58,214 bases of DNA from DASRDR01 sp044867785. GTDB lineage: Bacteria > Methylomirabilota > Methylomirabilia > Rokubacteriales > DASRDR01. The stretch's first letter is position 1; each line of letters begins with the position of its first letter. The stretch is from NCBI GenBank assembly GCA_044867785.1, contig JBIOVM010000159.1, positions 1 through 58,214 of the forward strand. Direction: 5' to 3'. The notes beneath the pieces were generated by a model. The model was not told where the DNA came from, did no database searches, and saw nothing but the letters and a program-made list of their open reading frames with translations. Below are positions 25,505-34,603 of the stretch, piece by piece. The position numbers were made by a program, and so were the translations under genes.

Positions 25505-26596
25505 TCACACGTCCGGGATCGCCCGGCAATCCTCCGGGCGCCAGCTGACGGTGACGGCGGCGCCCGGCGCGTGGGGCGCCGCGTCGGACGCCGCGGGCTC
25601 GTCCACGCTCCAGAGCGCGCCGTGGGGGAGCCGGACGCGGTAGCGGCGCATCGGCCCCCGGAACACGACCTGCTCCACCGTGCCGGGCGCTTCGTTCGCC
25701 CGCCTCGGCACCCCGAAAGGCGCGCCTCGCTGGAGCTGGACCCTCTCCGGTCGCACGGTGATCGCGACGGCGGCGCCGGGGGTCCACACCCGCTCGGCCG
25801 TCGCAACGACCTCGAGCCCGCTCGCGTCGACCTGCCACCGGCCCGGGCCAGCCGGCGCGCGGACGATCCCGGCCTCCAGGTTCGATTCGCCGATGAAGTG
25901 AGCGACGAACCGCGTGGCCGGCCGGTCGTAGAGCTCGGCCGGGGCGCCGACCTGGAGGACACGGCCGCCGGCCATCACGACGATCTCGTCGGCCATGGTC
26001 AGCGCCTCCTCCTGATCGTGGGTCACGAACACCGTCGTGATGCCGAGCACCCGCTGGAGCGCCCGGAGCTCCCCCCGCATCTCCTCCCGGAGCTTTGCGT
26101 CGAGGCTCGACAGGGGCTCGTCGAGGAGGAGCAGGCGCGGCTCGATCACGATGGCCCGCGCCAGCGCGACCCGCTGCTGCTGGCCGCCCGATAGGGCCTG
26201 GGGGTAGCGACCCTCCAGCCCGCCGAGCCGGACGAGCTCGAGCGCGCGCCCGACGCGGCGCCGCGCCTCGTCGGCGGCGACGCGGCGCATCCGGAGGCCG
26301 AACGCCACGTTCTGGGCGACGGTCATGTGGGGGAAGAGCGCGTAGTGCTGGAAGACCATGCCGAGGCCCCGCCGGTCGGGCGGCGTCCCGTCGACGCGCT
26401 CGCCCCGGACGCGCACCTCGCCCGCGTCGGGCTCGATGAAGCCCGAGACGATCCGGAGCGTGGTCGTCTTGCCGCAGCCGCTCGGCCCCAGGAGGAACAC
26501 GAGCCGCCCCTCCGCCACGGCCAGCGAGGTCTCGTGGAGCGCGATCACGTCGCCGTAGCGCTTGCGGACGGCCACGAGCTCGAGGGCCGGGGTCAG
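25505..26596 (-). CDS. potA: ABC ATPase, spermidine/putrescine type
   Basis: This 363-residue ATPase energises the downstream-numbered permeases. Walker A is GPSGCGKTTTLR, Q-loop VFQHYALFPHM, signature LSGGQQQR, Walker B LLLLDEPLSSLD, and H-loop VTHDQEEA. A C-terminal TOBE-like domain (about 260-363) includes TVRPERVQL. No ATG fits. A CTG at 26596 overlaps the permease stop as CTGA and restores the first strand LELVAVRKRYG. The next in-frame GTG (26575) would cut that strand. The ligand could be a polyamine, iron or another small cation. Confidence 0.88.
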   Translation of the reverse strand: MTPALELVAVRKRYGDVIALHETSLAVAEGRLVFLLGPSGCGKTTTLRIVSGFIEPDAGEVRVRGERVDGTPPDRRGLGMVFQHYALFPHMTVAQNVAFGLRMRRVAADEARRRVGRALELVRLGGLEGRYPQALSGGQQQRVALARAIVIEPRLLLLDEPLSSLDAKLREEMRGELRALQRVLGITTVFVTHDQEEALTMADEIVVMAGGRVLQVGAPAELYDRPATRFVAHFIGESNLEAGIVRAPAGPGRWQVDASGLEVVATAERVWTPGAAVAITVRPERVQLQRGAPFGVPRRANEAPGTVEQVVFRGPMRRYRVRLPHGALWSVDEPAASDAAPHAPGAAVTVSWRPEDCRAIPDV

Positions 26597-27396
26597 CGCT
26601 CGGTCCCCCCGGTGTAGAGCCGGCTGAAGCCGATCAGCCGCTCGGCCGCCAGCAGCATGGCGACGATCACGGCGATCTGGAGGGTCGAGATGGACGCGAT
26701 GATGGGCCGCGCGCTCGATTCCACGTAGTTGTAGATCTGGATGGGGAGCGGTACCAGACGAGGCGTCGTCAGGAAGATCGACACGACCACGTTGTCGAAG
26801 GAGAGGATGAAGGCGAACACCGCGCCCGCGATCACCCCCGGCTTGATGAGCGGCAAGGTGACCAGGCGCGTCACGGCCCACGGCCCGGCGCCGAGTCCCC
26901 GCGCCGCCTCCTCGAGGGAGCGGTCGAGGCCGGCCAGCACGGCGGCCACCGAGCGGACGACGTAGGGCAGCGTCACCACGACGTGACCCAGCAGGAGCCG
27001 CCAGAACGAGGGCTCGGTCCGGAACAGGCTGAAGAACTGGAGGAGCGCGATCCCCGTGACGAGACCCGGGAGCGCCGCCGGCGCCATCACGAGCGCGCCG
27101 AGGAGGTCCCGTCCCGGAAAGCGGTGGCGGACGAGCGCCAGGGCGCCGAGGATCCCGAGGGCTCCGGACACGGCCGTCGTGGCGGCGGCGAGCCCGAGGC
27201 TCAGCCAGAACGACCGGACGAAGTCCGGGTACTCGCCGAGGTCGGTGTACCAGCGAAGCGACAGCCGCCGCGGCGGGAACTGGAGGTAGGCGGCGTCGCC
27301 GAAGGAGACGACGACCACGACCAGGATCGGGGCCAGGAGGAAGGCGTAGATCGCCGCGTTGACCGCCCCGAGGAGGAGCCGCCCGCGCCGCCTCAC
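26593..27396 (-). CDS. potC: ABC permease, PotC type
   Basis: The 267-residue inner-membrane permease has six helices. The EAA loop is SLEEAARGLGAGPWAVTRLV, then TLPLIKPG. It starts at GTG 27396, 7 nt after the PotB-type permease stop, with GAGGAGGAG upstream in the spacer. It forms the channel with that permease. Confidence 0.88.
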   Translation of the reverse strand: MRRRGRLLLGAVNAAIYAFLLAPILVVVVVSFGDAAYLQFPPRRLSLRWYTDLGEYPDFVRSFWLSLGLAAATTAVSGALGILGALALVRHRFPGRDLLGALVMAPAALPGLVTGIALLQFFSLFRTEPSFWRLLLGHVVVTLPYVVRSVAAVLAGLDRSLEEAARGLGAGPWAVTRLVTLPLIKPGVIAGAVFAFILSFDNVVVSIFLTTPRLVPLPIQIYNYVESSARPIIASISTLQIAVIVAMLLAAERLIGFSRLYTGGTER

Positions 27397-27403
27397 CGGT
27401 GGC

Positions 27404-28276
27404 TCACGCCGCGGTCCCGAGTCCTCGCGCGCGGCCGAGGAGCCGCTGGGCCCCGAGAAACAGTCCCGTGGCCACCACCAGGAGGATCGTCGCGACGGCG
27501 GCGCCGAAGCCCCACTCGAGGGTCACGGTCATCTGCTGGTAGATCAAGGTCGACAGGACCACGAGGGACGGCCCGCCCATGAGCGCCGGCGTCACGAAGG
27601 CCGCGACCGTCAGGGAGAAGACCAGCATGGCCCCCGCCGCCAGGCCGGGCAGGGTGAGCGGAAAGGTCACCGCCCAGAAGGTCCGCCAGGGCCCCGCGCC
27701 GAGGCCGCGGGCGGCGTCCTCGAGCGTCTGGTCGACCGCCTCGATGACCCCCACCAGCGAGAGGACGGCCACCGGCAAGGCGAAGTGCACGAGGCCGATC
27801 AGGACGCCCGTGTAGGTGAACAGGAATCGCACGGGCTCGTCGACGAGGCCGAGGACGAGGAGCGCCTGGTTGACGGCGCCGTTGTTCGCGAGGAGCACGA
27901 TCCAGCCGTAGGTGCGGATGACGACGCTCACGAGGAGCGGGGCCACGACGCAGAGGCGCAGGAGGGTCTTCCACCGATGGCGGCCCCGGGCGAGACCATA
28001 GGCGACCGGGTAGGCGAGGGCGAGGGCGAGGAGCGTGACGACGACGCCCAGCACGAGGGTGGCCCGCAGCGTGCCGAGGTAGAAGGGATCGAGGAGGAAC
28101 CGCGCGTAGTTCGCGAGTGTCAGCCCGGGCGGGGTGGGCTGGCCGACCACCACGTCCCGGAAGCTCTCGGAGAGCAGGAGCGCGAGCGGCAGGACGAACC
28201 AGACGAGGAGGCAGAGGGCGAGCGGCGCCGCGAGCCAGGGGCCCGCGGCGCCGGCGCGCCGGCGGGCGCTCGTCAC
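27404..28276 (-). CDS. potB: ABC permease, PotB type
   Basis: The 290-residue inner-membrane permease has six helices. The EAA loop is TLEDAARGLGAGPWRTFWAV, then TFPLTLPG. The GTG at 28276 overlaps the binding-protein stop as GTGA, so the two are translationally coupled. The protein begins TSARRRAGAAGPWLAAPLAL, a positive-inside start to helix 1. Confidence 0.88.
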   Translation of the reverse strand: MTSARRRAGAAGPWLAAPLALCLLVWFVLPLALLLSESFRDVVVGQPTPPGLTLANYARFLLDPFYLGTLRATLVLGVVVTLLALALAYPVAYGLARGRHRWKTLLRLCVVAPLLVSVVIRTYGWIVLLANNGAVNQALLVLGLVDEPVRFLFTYTGVLIGLVHFALPVAVLSLVGVIEAVDQTLEDAARGLGAGPWRTFWAVTFPLTLPGLAAGAMLVFSLTVAAFVTPALMGGPSLVVLSTLIYQQMTVTLEWGFGAAVATILLVVATGLFLGAQRLLGRARGLGTAA

Positions 28277-29346
28277 TTCTGGTACTTCAGCGCGTCGTAG
28301 ACGTCCTTGTTCCAGCGCTCGACCCAGGCGCCGCGTGCCTTGGCGAGGTGGTCCTCGTCGGGGAACCGGAGCCGCCCGATGGCCTCCGCCCCCACCGCGA
28401 CGCGGCCCGCGTATTCGGGCGGAAGCGTCACCTCGCGGTTGGTGGGCGCGTAGTAGATCTTGCGCGCGAACGCCTCCTGCTGGGCGCGGTCCAGGTAGAA
28501 GTTGACGAACTCGTAGGCGAGGGCCTTGTTCCGGGCGCTCTTCGGCACGCCGAAGCTGTTGGTGATCGCGAGGGTGCCCTCCTTGGGGATCACCGCCCCG
28601 AGCGGCAGGCCCTGGTCGATCATGAGCTGGGCCCGGCCGTTCCAGTACGGCGTCAGCCACACGTCCTCCCGCTGGAGGTAGGGCACGTACTGGGGGGAGA
28701 GCGTGAGCCACGCGCCGACGTTCGGCACCAGCTCCCGCAGCTTCCCGAAGCCCGGATCGATCCGCTTCTCGTCACCGCCGCCCATGTAGGCCGCGATCAG
28801 GAGCAGGAACAGACCCTTGCCCTCCGACACGTGGGAGATGGCGACCTTGCCCTTGTACTTCGGGTCCCACAGCACGCTCCACGAGTCCGGCGCCGGCTTC
28901 ACGCGTTCGCGGTTGTAGAGGAGGATCAGGGGGTCCACCGAGGTGATCGGCCCCCAGCCCTGCCCTTCCTTCTGGGCGAACTCGTGGAGCTTGGCGATGT
29001 TCGGGATGCGCTCCGGCCCGACCGCTTCGAGCAGGCCCTCGCGGCCCGCGGCCAAGAGGTCGTAGCCGGTCAGGACCGTGACGTCCCAGGTGTAGGTGTC
29101 CTTCGTGGCACGGAGCTTCGCCAGCTTCTGGGCCGAGCTTCCGGTGGCGTCATAGACGACCTTCGCGTTGAACTTCTGCTCGAACGGCTCGATGACGAGC
29201 TTCTTCATCACCTCGCCGTAGTCGCCGCCGTAGCCCGAGAAGACGATCTCCCGGGTCTGCGCGCGGCCGGGCTCCGTGCTCGCGCCCAGACCGAGCGAGG
29301 CGAGGGCCACGATCGCGACCCACCGTCCGATCCTTCCTTCTCGCAT
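28273..29346 (-). CDS. potD: ABC substrate-binding protein, PotD/Fe3+-type
   Basis: This 357-residue periplasmic binding protein has a signal peptide (about 1-29, cleaved near GRA before QTREI). It follows the PotD plan: EIVFSGYGGDYGEVM first strand, FEQKFNAKVVYDATGSS, then WDVTVLTGYDLLAA, and the hinge FGVPKSARNKALAYEFVNFYL. GGGGAGG precedes the ATG, and the gene heads the potD-B-C-A-type operon. The Ser/Tyr-rich YGGDYGE is also seen in iron(III)-binders, so the ligand is open. Confidence 0.87.
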   Translation of the reverse strand: MREGRIGRWVAIVALASLGLGASTEPGRAQTREIVFSGYGGDYGEVMKKLVIEPFEQKFNAKVVYDATGSSAQKLAKLRATKDTYTWDVTVLTGYDLLAAGREGLLEAVGPERIPNIAKLHEFAQKEGQGWGPITSVDPLILLYNRERVKPAPDSWSVLWDPKYKGKVAISHVSEGKGLFLLLIAAYMGGGDEKRIDPGFGKLRELVPNVGAWLTLSPQYVPYLQREDVWLTPYWNGRAQLMIDQGLPLGAVIPKEGTLAITNSFGVPKSARNKALAYEFVNFYLDRAQQEAFARKIYYAPTNREVTLPPEYAGRVAVGAEAIGRLRFPDEDHLAKARGAWVERWNKDVYDALKYQK

Positions 29347-29520
29347 GGAAGCCTCCCCGGGGCGCCCGTCCGGTCGCCCCTCGTGTCGCATCGCGCACGA
29401 TCTCCGATCCTGCTCGGGTCCGGCCCCAGGAGCGTAACAGGACTCCGGCGCTCGTGACCAGACCGCCGGCGGGCCACCATCGCGTCGTGCTAGCATCCTG
29501 AACGCGGCGGAGGATTCCCT

Positions 29521-30474
29521 GTGCCCACGCTGTCGATCACGCTGGCGACGCGCGACTACGATTTCGTGACCCCGCTCGCGACCGGGGACGTGACGGTCGA
29601 CGGGCTCGACCTGACCGTCCTGCGCACCTTTGACGCGCTCCAGCGCGCCGCCGACCCGGCCGTGCACGGAGGCGAGGCCTCGTTCAGCCGCTACGTCCAG
29701 CGCCTGGCTGCCGGCGACCGGTCCCTGGTCGGCCTGCCGATCTTCGTGATGCGCGAGTTCCGCCACCGGAACTTCTACGTGCGCCGAGACAGCGAGCTGC
29801 GGGCCATCGCCGACCTGGCCGGCCGGCGCGTCGCGATGGACGCCTGGCCCAACAGCGGGAACACGTGGACCCGGGCCCTCATGCGGGAGGAAGGCGTGCC
29901 CCTCGACCGAGTCCAGTGGGTCGTCGGGCGGGTCCACGCGGGAGACGCCGCGCCACCGGCGGACACCCTGCCACGCGGGGTGGAGCTCGCGCGGTGCCCG
30001 CTCCGCGACCTCCTGCAGGAGGGAGAGCTCGACACCCTCGTCTGGGCGTGGACGCCCGAGGGCTTTTACGATCCCGACGGCCCCTTCCGGCGCCTCTTCG
30101 AGGACTACCGCACGGCCGAGCGGGACTACTACCGCCGGACGCGGCTCTTCCCGGCCCACCACCTCGTGGTGCTGAAGCGGGACGTGGTGGACCGGCAGCC
30201 GGGCGCGGTGCGCGCCGTCCAGGCCGCCTTCGAGGCCGCGCGGGCGCGCGCTTCCGACACCCGATGGAAGCTCCACGAGTCGAGCCCGTGGCTCCTCGAC
30301 GACCTGGAAGCGCAGGCGCGCCTGATGGGCCCGGGCTTCCAGCCGTACGGCCTCGGCCCGGAGAACCGCCGGATGGTTGCCCGCTTCTGCGAGGAGCAGC
30401 ACGCCCAGGGCCTGATCGCCCGACCGCTCGATCCCGCCGCGGTGTTCGCCGAGTTCGAAGCCCTCGCCGGCTGA
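29521..30474 (+). CDS. 4,5-dihydroxyphthalate decarboxylase-like / periplasmic-binding-fold protein
   Basis: The 317-residue protein has no signal peptide. It begins with a beta strand (SITLATRDYDFVTPLATGDV) and keeps the two-lobed solute-binding fold seen in the PhtD family (EASFSRYVQRLAAGD, GLPIFVMREFRHRNFYVR). That family includes 4,5-dihydroxyphthalate decarboxylase and many uncharacterised relatives. Catalytic activity cannot be shown here. It starts at GTG, 174 nt from the divergent ABC operon; TAGCAT at about 29491 is a weak -10 candidate. A PhyH dioxygenase follows. Confidence 0.65.
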   Translation: MPTLSITLATRDYDFVTPLATGDVTVDGLDLTVLRTFDALQRAADPAVHGGEASFSRYVQRLAAGDRSLVGLPIFVMREFRHRNFYVRRDSELRAIADLAGRRVAMDAWPNSGNTWTRALMREEGVPLDRVQWVVGRVHAGDAAPPADTLPRGVELARCPLRDLLQEGELDTLVWAWTPEGFYDPDGPFRRLFEDYRTAERDYYRRTRLFPAHHLVVLKRDVVDRQPGAVRAVQAAFEAARARASDTRWKLHESSPWLLDDLEAQARLMGPGFQPYGLGPENRRMVARFCEEQHAQGLIARPLDPAAVFAEFEALAG

Positions 30475-30518
30475 GTGGCGATCGCGCGGCGGCTCGGGGA
30501 GCCCGTGTCGAGCGGTTC

Positions 30519-30547
30519 TTGACCCATCCTCGGGGGGGCGCTAGCTT
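30519..30547 (+). promoter_or_regulatory. Sigma-70-type promoter for the PhyH gene
   Basis: TTGACC (30519-30524), 17-nt spacer, TAGCTT (30542-30547). The predicted start is near 30554, just before AAAAGGAG and the ATG at 30573. The gene thus appears to be transcribed apart from its upstream neighbour. Confidence 0.6.
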
Positions 30548-30572
30548 TGGCCTACGGAAAAGGAGATCGCTC

Positions 30573-31388
30573 ATGAGCATCGCCACGCTTGCACCCGCTC
30601 CGCCCCGCCTCTCGGCGACTGAGCGGGCGGCGTACGTTCGCGACGGAATCGTGATCCCCGAGGCCCGGCTCTCCCCGGCGGCGGTCGGCCGGCTCCGCGA
30701 CGCGCTGGACCGCCTGATCGCCGACAACCCCGATCGGCGCCCCGAGCAGCTGGTGAACGCCCATCTCCGGCAGGGGCCGGAGGGGGTCCGCGGGAACGAC
30801 GTGTTCCTGGACATGGCCCGAGACCCGGCGATCGTGGACCTCGTGGCCGGGCTCGTCGGGCCCGACGTGATCCTGTGGGGGTGCCAGGTGTTCTGCAAGC
30901 CGGGCGGCGACGGCATGGAAGTGCCCTGGCACCAGGATGGCCACTACTGGCCGATCCGCCCCCTGGCCACGACGACCGCCTGGATCGCCATCGACGACTC
31001 GACGACCGAGAACGGCTGCATGCGCGTCATTCCAGGCTCGCACGCCCGCGGGCTCCTCCCGCACGCCAAGGCCCCGCGGGACCGCGTGGTCCTCGACCTC
31101 GAGGTGGAGGCCGGCGCCTACGACGAGGCCACCGCGCGCGACGTCGTCCTGGAGGCGGGTCAGCTGTCGCTGCACGACGTCCACCTGATTCACGGCTCGC
31201 GCCCGAACCGCTCGCCGCGGCGCCGGGCGGGGCTGGCCATCCGCTACATGCCGGCCACCTCGCACTTCGACCGGACCATTCCTCCGATGACCAGCTACGG
31301 GACCGCGGTCATCGACTTCTCCAAGCGTCCCCTCTGGCTGGTTCGGGGCGTCGACCGGGCCGGCAACGATTTCGCTGTCGGGCACTGA
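30573..31388 (+). CDS. Phytanoyl-CoA dioxygenase family (PhyH) Fe(II)/2-oxoglutarate oxygenase
   Basis: This 271-residue cytosolic enzyme hydroxylates an unactivated C-H using O2 and 2-oxoglutarate. The iron ligands are visible as WHQDGH (His-x-Asp, about 117-122) and the distal His in VHLIHGSRPNRS, with the following Arg for 2-oxoglutarate. N- and C-terminal parts (RDGIVIPEARLS, GLAIRYMPAT) are typical. AAAAGGAG precedes the ATG. The substrate could be an acyl-CoA, a modified amino acid or a natural product. It is not close enough to known sub-families to say. Confidence 0.87.
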   Translation: MSIATLAPAPPRLSATERAAYVRDGIVIPEARLSPAAVGRLRDALDRLIADNPDRRPEQLVNAHLRQGPEGVRGNDVFLDMARDPAIVDLVAGLVGPDVILWGCQVFCKPGGDGMEVPWHQDGHYWPIRPLATTTAWIAIDDSTTENGCMRVIPGSHARGLLPHAKAPRDRVVLDLEVEAGAYDEATARDVVLEAGQLSLHDVHLIHGSRPNRSPRRRAGLAIRYMPATSHFDRTIPPMTSYGTAVIDFSKRPLWLVRGVDRAGNDFAVGH

Positions 31389-31520
31389 CGCTCCACCCGG
31401 GCGCGTTCGGCATGCACCGGCAGCCGGCTCTGTCCGGCTCTCGGCCGGCATGGTAGTCTGGGGCACCCGCATCCACGATCCGTCGCCCCCGCGGGACTCA
31501 TCGCACCAAGGAGGTCGCAG

Positions 31521-32846
31521 ATGGCGAAAGGCACTCGATTCGTCCTCGCGCTCGCGCTGGCGGCAGCCGTTGCGCTCGGATTCGCGTCGGCCCGGTCCAC
31601 GGACGCGCAGGGCCAGACGATCAAGATCGGCCTGCTCTACGACCACAGCGGCCCGTTCTCGGCGGCCGGCTCGCTCAACGTCTGGCGCGGCGCCAAGATG
31701 ATGATCGACCTGATCAACGAGAAGGGCGGCGTCCTCGGGAAGCACAAGATCGTCCAGGTCGACGGCGACAGCCAGTCGAAGACCGAGGCGGCGATCAACG
31801 AGGCCGAGCGGCTGCTGAACGTCGAGAAGGTCGACATCCTCGCCGGCGTCTACTCGAGCGCCCACGCAGTGCCGCTGGCGGAGAAGGTGGACAAGCAGAA
31901 GAAGTTCCTCTGGATCACCACCGCCATCGCGGACGCGGTGGTGAAGGACCGCAACCTCGAATACACCTTCCGGCCCCAGACGAATGGCGGCCTCTTCGGG
32001 ATCGCCTCGGTCCAGTTCGTGGCCGGCAACGCCCAGGACAAGTTCAAGAAGGCGGTCAAGGATCTCCGCGTGGCGATCATCTATGAGGACGGACCGTACG
32101 GCACCGGCGTGGCGGCAGCCAACGAGGGCGAGGCCAAGCGCCAGGGGATGCAGATCGTCCTGAAGGAGGGCTACTCGGTCAGCGCGCCGGATCTGTCGTC
32201 GCTCGTGACGAAGCTCCGCGCGCAGCGGCCCGACGTGCTGCTCCACACGGGGTACAACCCCGACATCAACTTGTTCCTCCGGCAGAGCAAGGAGCAAGGA
32301 CTTCGTGTGCGCGCCTACATCGGGCACGGCGCCGGGCATAGCCAGCTCGACAAGCTCAAGGAAGCGTTCGGGAACGAGGTCGAGGGCTTCGGCACGGTGG
32401 ATCCGCCGGCTTCGCAGCTCATCGACCCGAAGCAGCTCAAGGCGGGGGTCGGAGACCTGACGCAGGAGATGGTGAAGCGCTACAAGGCCTTCGAGCCCAA
32501 CATCCCCGTGGGCGCGATCGCCCCCCATGTCTCCATGGGCTTCAACAACATGTGGATCCTGCTGAACGACGTGCTGCCCCGCGCCATCCAGAAGCACGGG
32601 GGCTTCACGCCGGACGCGCTCGCCAAGGCCGCTCGGGAGACGGACATCCCCGAGGGCGGCACCATGCAAGGCTACGGGGTGAAGTTCTACGGCGAGGGGA
32701 ACCCGATGCGAGGGCAGAACGAGCGGGCCATCGCGGCGGTGTACCAGATCGTCGAGGGCCGCTTCCAGCACGTCTGGCCCAAGGTCATTGCGATGAACAA
32801 CCCGCCGGTGCTCCTGCCGGCGTCCTCTCCGTTTGCCGCGCGCTGA
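31521..32846 (+). CDS. livK: ABC substrate-binding protein, branched-chain amino acid (LivK) type
   Basis: The 441-residue type I periplasmic binder has a signal peptide (about 1-29, ending near STDAQ). The first strand is KIGLLYDHSGPFSAAG, then GAKMMIDLINEKGG and the ligand-lobe motif GVYSSAHAVPLAE. AAGGAGG precedes the ATG. It heads a Liv-type operon of six genes. Such systems also import amides, urea, aromatic acids or short dicarboxylates, so branched-chain amino acids are only the default. The linked lyase gene hints at an organic acid. Confidence 0.87.
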   Translation: MAKGTRFVLALALAAAVALGFASARSTDAQGQTIKIGLLYDHSGPFSAAGSLNVWRGAKMMIDLINEKGGVLGKHKIVQVDGDSQSKTEAAINEAERLLNVEKVDILAGVYSSAHAVPLAEKVDKQKKFLWITTAIADAVVKDRNLEYTFRPQTNGGLFGIASVQFVAGNAQDKFKKAVKDLRVAIIYEDGPYGTGVAAANEGEAKRQGMQIVLKEGYSVSAPDLSSLVTKLRAQRPDVLLHTGYNPDINLFLRQSKEQGLRVRAYIGHGAGHSQLDKLKEAFGNEVEGFGTVDPPASQLIDPKQLKAGVGDLTQEMVKRYKAFEPNIPVGAIAPHVSMGFNNMWILLNDVLPRAIQKHGGFTPDALAKAARETDIPEGGTMQGYGVKFYGEGNPMRGQNERAIAAVYQIVEGRFQHVWPKVIAMNNPPVLLPASSPFAAR

Positions 32847-32853
32847 TCGTGCC

Positions 32854-32877
32854 GGCGGGGGCCCCGGGGCCCCCGCC
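32854..32877. promoter_or_regulatory. Perfect 24-nt palindrome between livK-type and livG genes
   Basis: GGCGGGGGCCCC followed at once by its complement, 8 nt after the binding-protein stop. As RNA it folds to a 10-bp stem with a 4-nt loop. Hairpins here commonly protect the binding-protein mRNA or reduce read-through to the ATPase and permeases. There is no T tract. Confidence 0.5.
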
Positions 32878-32942
32878 CGTCGTTCCACCCTGGGCCGAGA
32901 GCGGGATTCCCGCGCCCTCGGCCCAGCCCGTCACGCCCGCCG

Positions 32943-33683
32943 ATGACGCCGCTCCTGGCGGTGTCCGCCCTCGTCAAGCGCTTCGGGGGGTTCACGGCGC
33001 TCAACGAGGTGTCCTTCGACGTCGCCGAGGGGGAGATCCTCGGGCTCATCGGTCCGAACGGCTCAGGGAAGACGACGATGTTCAACTGCATCTCCGGGGC
33101 GCTCCAGCCGACGGCCGGGTCGATCCGCTTCCGGGGCGGAGAGATCGCGGGGCTCACGCCCGACGCGGTCTGTCATCTGGGCGTCGCGCGCACCTTCCAG
33201 ATCCCGCGCCCGTTCCGGAAGCTCTCGATCCTGGAGAACGTCGCGGTCGCCGCCCACTTCGGGGCGTCGCACCGCAATACCGAGGCCGAGGCGCGAGCGC
33301 GCGCCCGAGAGGTTCTTCGGCTCGTTGGACTGCCCACGACGGAGGAGGCGTCGACGGCGCTCCTCGGGGCGGGGGGGCTCAAGAAGCTCGAGCTTGCGCG
33401 GGCGCTCGCCACCGGGCCGAGGCTCCTGCTGGCGGACGAGAGCCTGGGCGGCCTCGATGCGGCCGAGATGGCCGGGGCGGTCGAGCTCTTGCGGCGCATC
33501 CGGGGCGAGCTCCAGATCACGATCGTGTGGGTCGAGCACATCATGGCCACGCTGATGCGGGTGGTCGATCGGGTCGTCGTCCTCGATCACGGTGAGAAGA
33601 TCGCCGAGGGGCGGCCGCTCGAGGTGGCCGAGGATCCCCGGGTCGTCGAGGCGTACCTCGGCGAGAAGCTCGTGGTGAGCTAG
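32943..33683 (+). CDS. livG: ABC ATPase, LivG type
   Basis: The 246-residue ATPase has Walker A GPNGSGKTTMFN, Q-loop VARTFQIPRPF, Walker B LLLADESLGGLD and H-loop VWVEHIM. The ABC signature is odd: LGAGGLKKLE where LivG proteins usually have a YGQQRRLE-like sequence, and Pro after the Walker B Glu is Ser. These changes may lower ATPase activity or reflect a sub-family. The ATG is 96 nt after the binding-protein stop, with no strong ribosome site. Confidence 0.87.
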   Translation: MTPLLAVSALVKRFGGFTALNEVSFDVAEGEILGLIGPNGSGKTTMFNCISGALQPTAGSIRFRGGEIAGLTPDAVCHLGVARTFQIPRPFRKLSILENVAVAAHFGASHRNTEAEARARAREVLRLVGLPTTEEASTALLGAGGLKKLELARALATGPRLLLADESLGGLDAAEMAGAVELLRRIRGELQITIVWVEHIMATLMRVVDRVVVLDHGEKIAEGRPLEVAEDPRVVEAYLGEKLVVS

Positions 33684-33746
33684 GCGATGCCGGGCCGCCG
33701 ACCGCGGGTCCTGCCGCCGGCTTGCCCTTCCGCCCTCCGGCTCGTC

Positions 33747-33801
33747 ACCCGTTCGCGCCCTGGCGCAACTCCACCGAGTTGCGCCAGGAGCGCGAAGGGG
33801 T
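33747..33801 (+). promoter_or_regulatory. Long hairpin in the livG-livF spacer
   Basis: A stem of 24 paired positions, interrupted by one G-G mismatch and one bulged A, surrounds a CCACCG loop (33771-33776). The inner 11 bp (CTGGCGCAACT with its complement) are perfect. It lies inside an operon, without a T tract, so a role in mRNA processing or stability is more likely than termination. Confidence 0.65.
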
Positions 33802-33807
33802 CCCACT

Positions 33808-33829
33808 GCGCCCTCGGGCGGGAGGGCGC
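33808..33829 (+). promoter_or_regulatory. Second hairpin in the livG-livF spacer
   Basis: GCGCCCTC and GAGGGCGC form a perfect 8-bp stem with a 6-nt loop, 6 nt after the first hairpin. Confidence 0.5.
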
Positions 33830-33898
33830 CGCCGGCGTCACCCGCGGTCGGCGCCACCGCCACCCCCGGCGCCCCGCGGATCTCGCCGAGGGCTGAGC

Positions 33899-34599
<701 letters not shown>

Positions 34600-34603
<4 letters not shown>

